Made by a program: the position numbers and the translations under genes. The notes beneath the pieces were generated by a model. That model worked only from the letters and a program-made list of their open reading frames with translations. It was not told the origin of the DNA and did not search any database. Source: Chloroflexi bacterium 44-23 (lineage in GTDB: Bacteria > Chloroflexota > Anaerolineae > Anaerolineales > Anaerolineaceae). Taken from it: 64,000 nt of DNA. Shown here in pieces: positions 61,056 through 64,000 of this stretch. Within the stretch, counting starts at the first letter, position 1. The number at the start of each line of letters is the position of its first letter. The stretch lies in contig MKUW01000021.1 in assembly GCA_001899005.1 (NCBI GenBank), positions 172,284-236,283 of the forward strand, read 5' to 3'.

Positions 61056-61110
61056 TGTCAATATTTATCAATTGATAAATATTGACACGATATATATTAT
61101 TTGATATACT
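61056..61110 (+). promoter_or_regulatory. Toxin-antitoxin promoter with perfect 32-bp palindromic operator
   Basis: 61056-61087 is a perfect 32-bp palindrome (half TGTCAATATTTATCAA). Its last six bases are TTGACA, a -35 box, and 17 bp later TATACT (61105-61110) is the -10 box. The operator therefore covers the -35 element of the operon. The HTH antitoxin is the obvious binder. Confidence 0.75.
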
Positions 61111-61148
61111 AATTACAGATCTTTGAAAGACAAATAACTGAGGCGTAC

Positions 61149-61520
61149 ATGGAAGGTTTTTCAGAAGAAGAACTACGTCGTCAAATCCTTAATTTCCTGA
61201 AAGATTTTAAGGAACTGATGGGTCAGGGTCACTATTTCGTCAAAGAACATCAAAAAAACATGCAGGCACTCATGGATTTGGGCATTAATGCCAGATTACG
61301 AGATGAAATTATTCTTTCAATTGCCAAGGAAGATTATTCATCTGGTCCGAATCCTGACGAATACCATCCCGGTTATTATTGGATTTTTGGAAAAAACTTA
61401 GATGCAGTTGAAATTTACATCAAACTAAAGATAGTTTCTTTCAACAACGGAAATGAAAGGGCTGTTTGTTTTTCCTTCCATTCATCAGAACACCCATTGA
61501 AATACCCATTTCGGAGTTGA
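61149..61520 (+). CDS. MqsR-like toxin
   Basis: 123 residues (TGAGG before ATG). The central part M-Q-A-L-M-D-L-G-I, R-D-E-I-I-L-S-I-A-K-E-D-Y, Y-Y-W-I-F-G-K, E-I-Y-I-K-L-K-I and the end S-F-H follow the MqsR/RelE-like order of elements, in which MqsR cuts mRNA. Weaker than the antitoxin call, but gene order (toxin first, as in mqsRA) and the antitoxin's zinc-finger/HTH support it. Confidence 0.65.
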   Translation: MEGFSEEELRRQILNFLKDFKELMGQGHYFVKEHQKNMQALMDLGINARLRDEIILSIAKEDYSSGPNPDEYHPGYYWIFGKNLDAVEIYIKLKIVSFNNGNERAVCFSFHSSEHPLKYPFRS

Positions 61521-61561
61521 AAGAATTATAAAGCGAGAGAAAAGAACAAGAGGCGAAAGTG

Positions 61562-62557
61562 ATGAACGCATTTTGTCCAAATTGCGAAAAAGAAACCGAA
61601 CAAAAATTTGTTGAGAAAGTTGAAGAGATCAACATTCGTGGTGAAATTATCCCTATCCACATGGAATATTATCAATGTGAAGAATGTGGTGAAGATTTTG
61701 AAATCCCTCGCCCCAATTATGATCCATTGGATGCCGCCTATCGTGAATATCGAAATAGAAAAGGAATGGCGCAACCCGATGAGATCAAAAAATTCCGCAA
61801 GGAGTTAGGACTGACTCAAAAAGAATTAAGCGAGATTCTTGGTATTGGAATCGCTACGTTAAATCGATATGAAAATGGGGCTTTGCAATCCGAATCACAA
61901 GATCAGGTTATCCGATTGAGTATGCAGCCGGCTAATTTGTTACAAATTCTGGGGAAAAAACCAGAATTACTTTCGGAATCAAACAGGAATCGTATCATTC
62001 AACTTCTTCAAGAAAAAAAACAGGACTGCGGAGATTTGTTGGAAGAGGCTATTGAACTATTCGGCAGTTATTCTCCCAGCTTATTGAGCGGCTATATTAG
62101 ATTTGATGTCAATAAGCTTTTCCAGGCTATGAAATTTTTTTGTCTTAAAGATCGGGTGGTCAAGACGAAACTTATGAAGCTCTTGTTCTATGCTGATTTT
62201 AAACACTTCAAAGATAGTGGTATTTCTATTACTGGAGTTTGTTATGCACATGCCTACCATGGTCCAGTTCCCGATCAATTTGAGACCTGGTTGGTTGCAA
62301 TTTCTGAATGGGAGAAACAAATCACCAGCGAGGAACAGGCGTTTGGTGATTATGTCGGTGAAGTGTTTACGAGTGGAGAGCCGGATTGGTCCGTTTTCTC
62401 CACTTCAGAGCTGTCAGCTCTCGCATTTGTCAAGGATAAGTTCCAAAAATACAGTGCCAGACAAATCCGAGATTTTTCCCATCAGGAAAAAGGGTATCAA
62501 AATACCAAAGATGGCGAAATCATTTCCTACCAGTATGCTCGGGAGCTACAAATATAG
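61562..62557 (+). CDS. MqsA-type antitoxin fused to Panacea (SocA/DUF4065) domain
   Basis: 331 residues from ATG 61562 (a GTG at 61559 is adjacent). Residues ~4-45 form a zinc finger (C-P-N-C...C-E-E-C), 75-140 an XRE/MqsA helix-turn-helix (E-L-G-L-T-Q-K-E-L-S-E-I-L-G, R-Y-E-N-G-A), and 175-300 a Panacea domain (K-L-L-F-Y-A-D-F-K-H-F, A-Y-H-G-P-V-P). Panacea domains neutralise many unrelated toxins. The fusion of all three parts on one chain is uncommon. Confidence 0.8.
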   Translation: MNAFCPNCEKETEQKFVEKVEEINIRGEIIPIHMEYYQCEECGEDFEIPRPNYDPLDAAYREYRNRKGMAQPDEIKKFRKELGLTQKELSEILGIGIATLNRYENGALQSESQDQVIRLSMQPANLLQILGKKPELLSESNRNRIIQLLQEKKQDCGDLLEEAIELFGSYSPSLLSGYIRFDVNKLFQAMKFFCLKDRVVKTKLMKLLFYADFKHFKDSGISITGVCYAHAYHGPVPDQFETWLVAISEWEKQITSEEQAFGDYVGEVFTSGEPDWSVFSTSELSALAFVKDKFQKYSARQIRDFSHQEKGYQNTKDGEIISYQYARELQI

Positions 62558-62942
62558 TAATACCCACATTCCACGCCAATTATTTAATCAAAAACCGACA
62601 AACTCGCTTTCAATCTGACAATAAAGAGGTTTTTCAAACTTTGGTTTTCACCTTTGTGTGAATTAAAAAGCAGTTGAAGCAGTCAACTTTAACACCTCAT
62701 TGAATGTAAAAGTTGAATCTGCGAGATAAAAAAACAGAGTGAAAAAGGGCTTTAAATTGATTAAGAAAATTAATCTAGCAACCAAGAATTTGACATCAAA
62801 TACAGACCAATTTCTTGCTCGAAAACGCAAAGACCACTGGTATTTTTGAACTGAATGATTGATACCGTCCTGGTGTTTGATTGTTTAATTTTCCCTCCTT
62901 TGTGTTATAATCTTACTAGTAAGATATTCAAGGAGACGATCA
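62558..62942 (+). promoter_or_regulatory. Gap with the AbrB/PIN promoter and palindrome
   Basis: Most of the 385 bp hold nothing recognisable. Near the right end an extended -10 TGTTATAAT (-10 at 62906-62911) overlaps a perfect 16-bp palindrome ATCTTACTAGTAAGAT (62910-62925), followed by AAGGAGA for ATG 62943. The palindrome fits autoregulation by the AbrB-type antitoxin. Confidence 0.55.
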
Positions 62943-63206
62943 ATGAAAGCATTAGCAACTACTCGTATGTCCTCAAAGGGACAAATTGTAATTCCTGAAA
63001 ACATTAGGAAGCAATTAAACCTCAAGGAAGGCACTCAATTTGTTGTCGTGGGAGAAAATGACGTTGTGATAATTAAGACCATCGAAGCACCTATAATGGA
63101 AGATTTTGACAACCTCATTCAGCAAGCACGTGCGCAAGCAAAAAACATTGGCTTAAAAAAGTCGGACATTAAAGCAGCAATCAAAAAAGCCCGCGGTCAT
63201 GAGTGA
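62943..63206 (+). CDS. AbrB/MazE-type antitoxin (VapB-like)
   Basis: 87 residues. The swapped-hairpin AbrB domain reads T-R-M-S-S-K-G-Q-I-V-I-P-E-N-I-R-K-Q-L-N-L, and the C-terminal half is a helical toxin-binding tail. Overlaps the PIN toxin start by 4 bp (GTGA-type). Standard VapBC gene order. Confidence 0.85.
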   Translation: MKALATTRMSSKGQIVIPENIRKQLNLKEGTQFVVVGENDVVIIKTIEAPIMEDFDNLIQQARAQAKNIGLKKSDIKAAIKKARGHE

Positions 63207-63615
63207 AAGTAGTCATTGACACCAATGTTTTTATATCTGGAGTGTTCTTCAGTGGTGCTCCTTACCTAGTTCTACGGGCATGGCGTGATGATAAAATCCA
63301 GGTCGTACTCTCTCTGGAGATCATGGCAGAATACCGACGAATTGGAGAAATAATTGCTCAGGATCACCCTGGTATAGAACTTACCAAAATGCTTGATTTT
63401 GTGTTCCAAAACGCGGTTATCTACGACGCCCCCCACTTCCTGAGCATATTAGTGAAGACCCGGACGACGAAAAATTCCTGGCATGTGCGTTGGCCAGCGG
63501 AAGCAAGTTGATTGTCAGCGGAGATAAGCACTTACTTAAAGTGTCTGGGTATCAGGAGATCGAAGTGTTGAAACCGCGCGCGTTTTTAGACAAATACTTC
63601 CCCACTAATCCGTAG
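63203..63615 (+). pseudogene. PIN-domain toxin (VapC-like), frameshifted at a C run
   Basis: GTG start. V-V-I-D-T-N-V-F-I-S-G (first acidic residue) and E-I-M-A-E-Y are in frame, up to Y-D-A-P near 63433. The real end lies in the next frame: E-D-P-D-D-E-K-F-L-A-C-A-L-A, V-S-G-D-K-H-L-L, up to TAG 63613-63615. The break falls in a run of six C at 63429-63434; one more C would restore the frame. It can be a mutation, phase variation or a sequence error. Confidence 0.8.
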
Positions 63616-64000
63616 TAGCGAGAAAGACAAAAATCTACTTCTGTCGGTCATGAAGTTTTTTGGGTCGGTAGTAATTTCTTCCCTCAATCAGCACATTAAA
63701 CTGAAGGAAAAATGGAGTAACAGTCCATAAAGTTGTAGACATTCCGTTATTGCGGTTTCTACTGAAAAAAACTCTTTTAAACCTGTGAAATTTCTTCAAA
63801 TTCTGGATCTATAAGGGCGGTAAACTGCTTTACATTTTATTTCTACAATACCAGCGAAACTTACTTCGAACCTATAGATAAACGAATATGGTCGCAAAAG
63901 TCCTTTATTACTGCGCATTCCGGTGAATTCGGCCACCGATTCCGGTGGATTGCGGCCAGTGCGGGGTGAAGAAGGACTGGTATGTTAATTATAAATCAAC
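63616..64000. other. Right-edge gap with IS21-like terminal repeats
   Basis: No gene is supported in 63616-63910. At 63917-63961 two near-copies of ATTCCGGTGRATT(C/G)CGGCCA lie in tandem (63917 and 63940). Multiple short repeats of ATTCCGGTG with CGGCCAC/CGGACAC are seen at the ends of IS21-family elements, upstream of istA. The window stops before any transposase could be seen. Confidence 0.35.

Overview
The window looks like part of a mobile or accessory element (an integrative conjugative element or plasmid-like region) from a Gram-positive-like or monoderm bacterium. A member of Chloroflexota, class Anaerolineae, is the best guess. That guess rests on remembered family resemblance, on Tad-type secretion genes without any secretin gene, and on the mixture of gene families. 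It was not tested by a search. No rRNA, tRNA, CRISPR array, relaxase or integrase was recognised.

Layout. (1) 1-5,845 is a replication and partition module: the C-terminal end of a ParA ATPase, a protein with two similar predicted ribbon-helix-helix-like segments, a replication-initiator-like protein with a DnaA domain-I-like N terminus and iteron-like repeats inside its gene, an SSB-like protein, a membrane protein and a coiled-coil PD-(D/E)XK-like protein. (2) 6,065-11,591 is an extracytoplasmic redox and sulfur module: a membrane-anchored rhodanese with an in-frame UGA in its active-site loop (probable selenoprotein), a DUF1573 lipoprotein, a split glycolate/lactate-oxidase-like set (CCG protein, FAD oxidase, 4Fe-4S protein), a thioredoxin-CcdA fusion and a DsbA-like thiol oxidoreductase. 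(3) 11,718-30,250 is a metal-homeostasis island: two P1B-type ATPases plus the wreck of a third, SmtB/CzrA-like and CmtR-like sensors, LspA, methyltransferases, an MtrA-like protein, DUF302, a seemingly circularly permuted CcdA, a DtxR/Feo iron-uptake operon with a frameshifted feoB, and a cytochrome / Met-rich membrane protein / two-component operon.

(4) 30,358-60,869 is the core machine: a VirB8-like protein, secreted and membrane proteins, a VirB4/HerA-like ATPase with a very long Ser/Thr/Gln-rich insert, and two complete sets of Tad-pilus-like parts (SAF/CpaB, CpaE/TadZ, CpaF, TadB, TadC). These are followed by two small Flp-like pilins, TadE/TadG-like proteins, an Ig-repeat surface protein, a lytic transglycosylase and an A24 prepilin peptidase. 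The first Tad set is interrupted between cpaF and tadB by a defence cargo (41,861-47,312): an RloC/PrrC-like ATPase, an Mrr-like nuclease and an AbiE toxin-antitoxin pair. Both halves of the interrupted region are preceded by the same promoter-like element and by a leader ending in a predicted terminator; the first leader can also form a competing antiterminator. (5) 61,056-63,615 carries two more toxin-antitoxin systems: an MqsR-like toxin with an MqsA-Panacea fusion antitoxin, and an AbrB/PIN pair whose toxin is frameshifted at a C run. The right edge has repeats that resemble an IS21-family end.

The most promising undescribed system is the dual Tad machine coupled to a VirB4-like ATPase under attenuator-type control. 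It could be a pilus-based DNA or protein transfer apparatus of a monoderm mobile element. The second is the Sec-rhodanese redox module. Both functional proposals are inferences.
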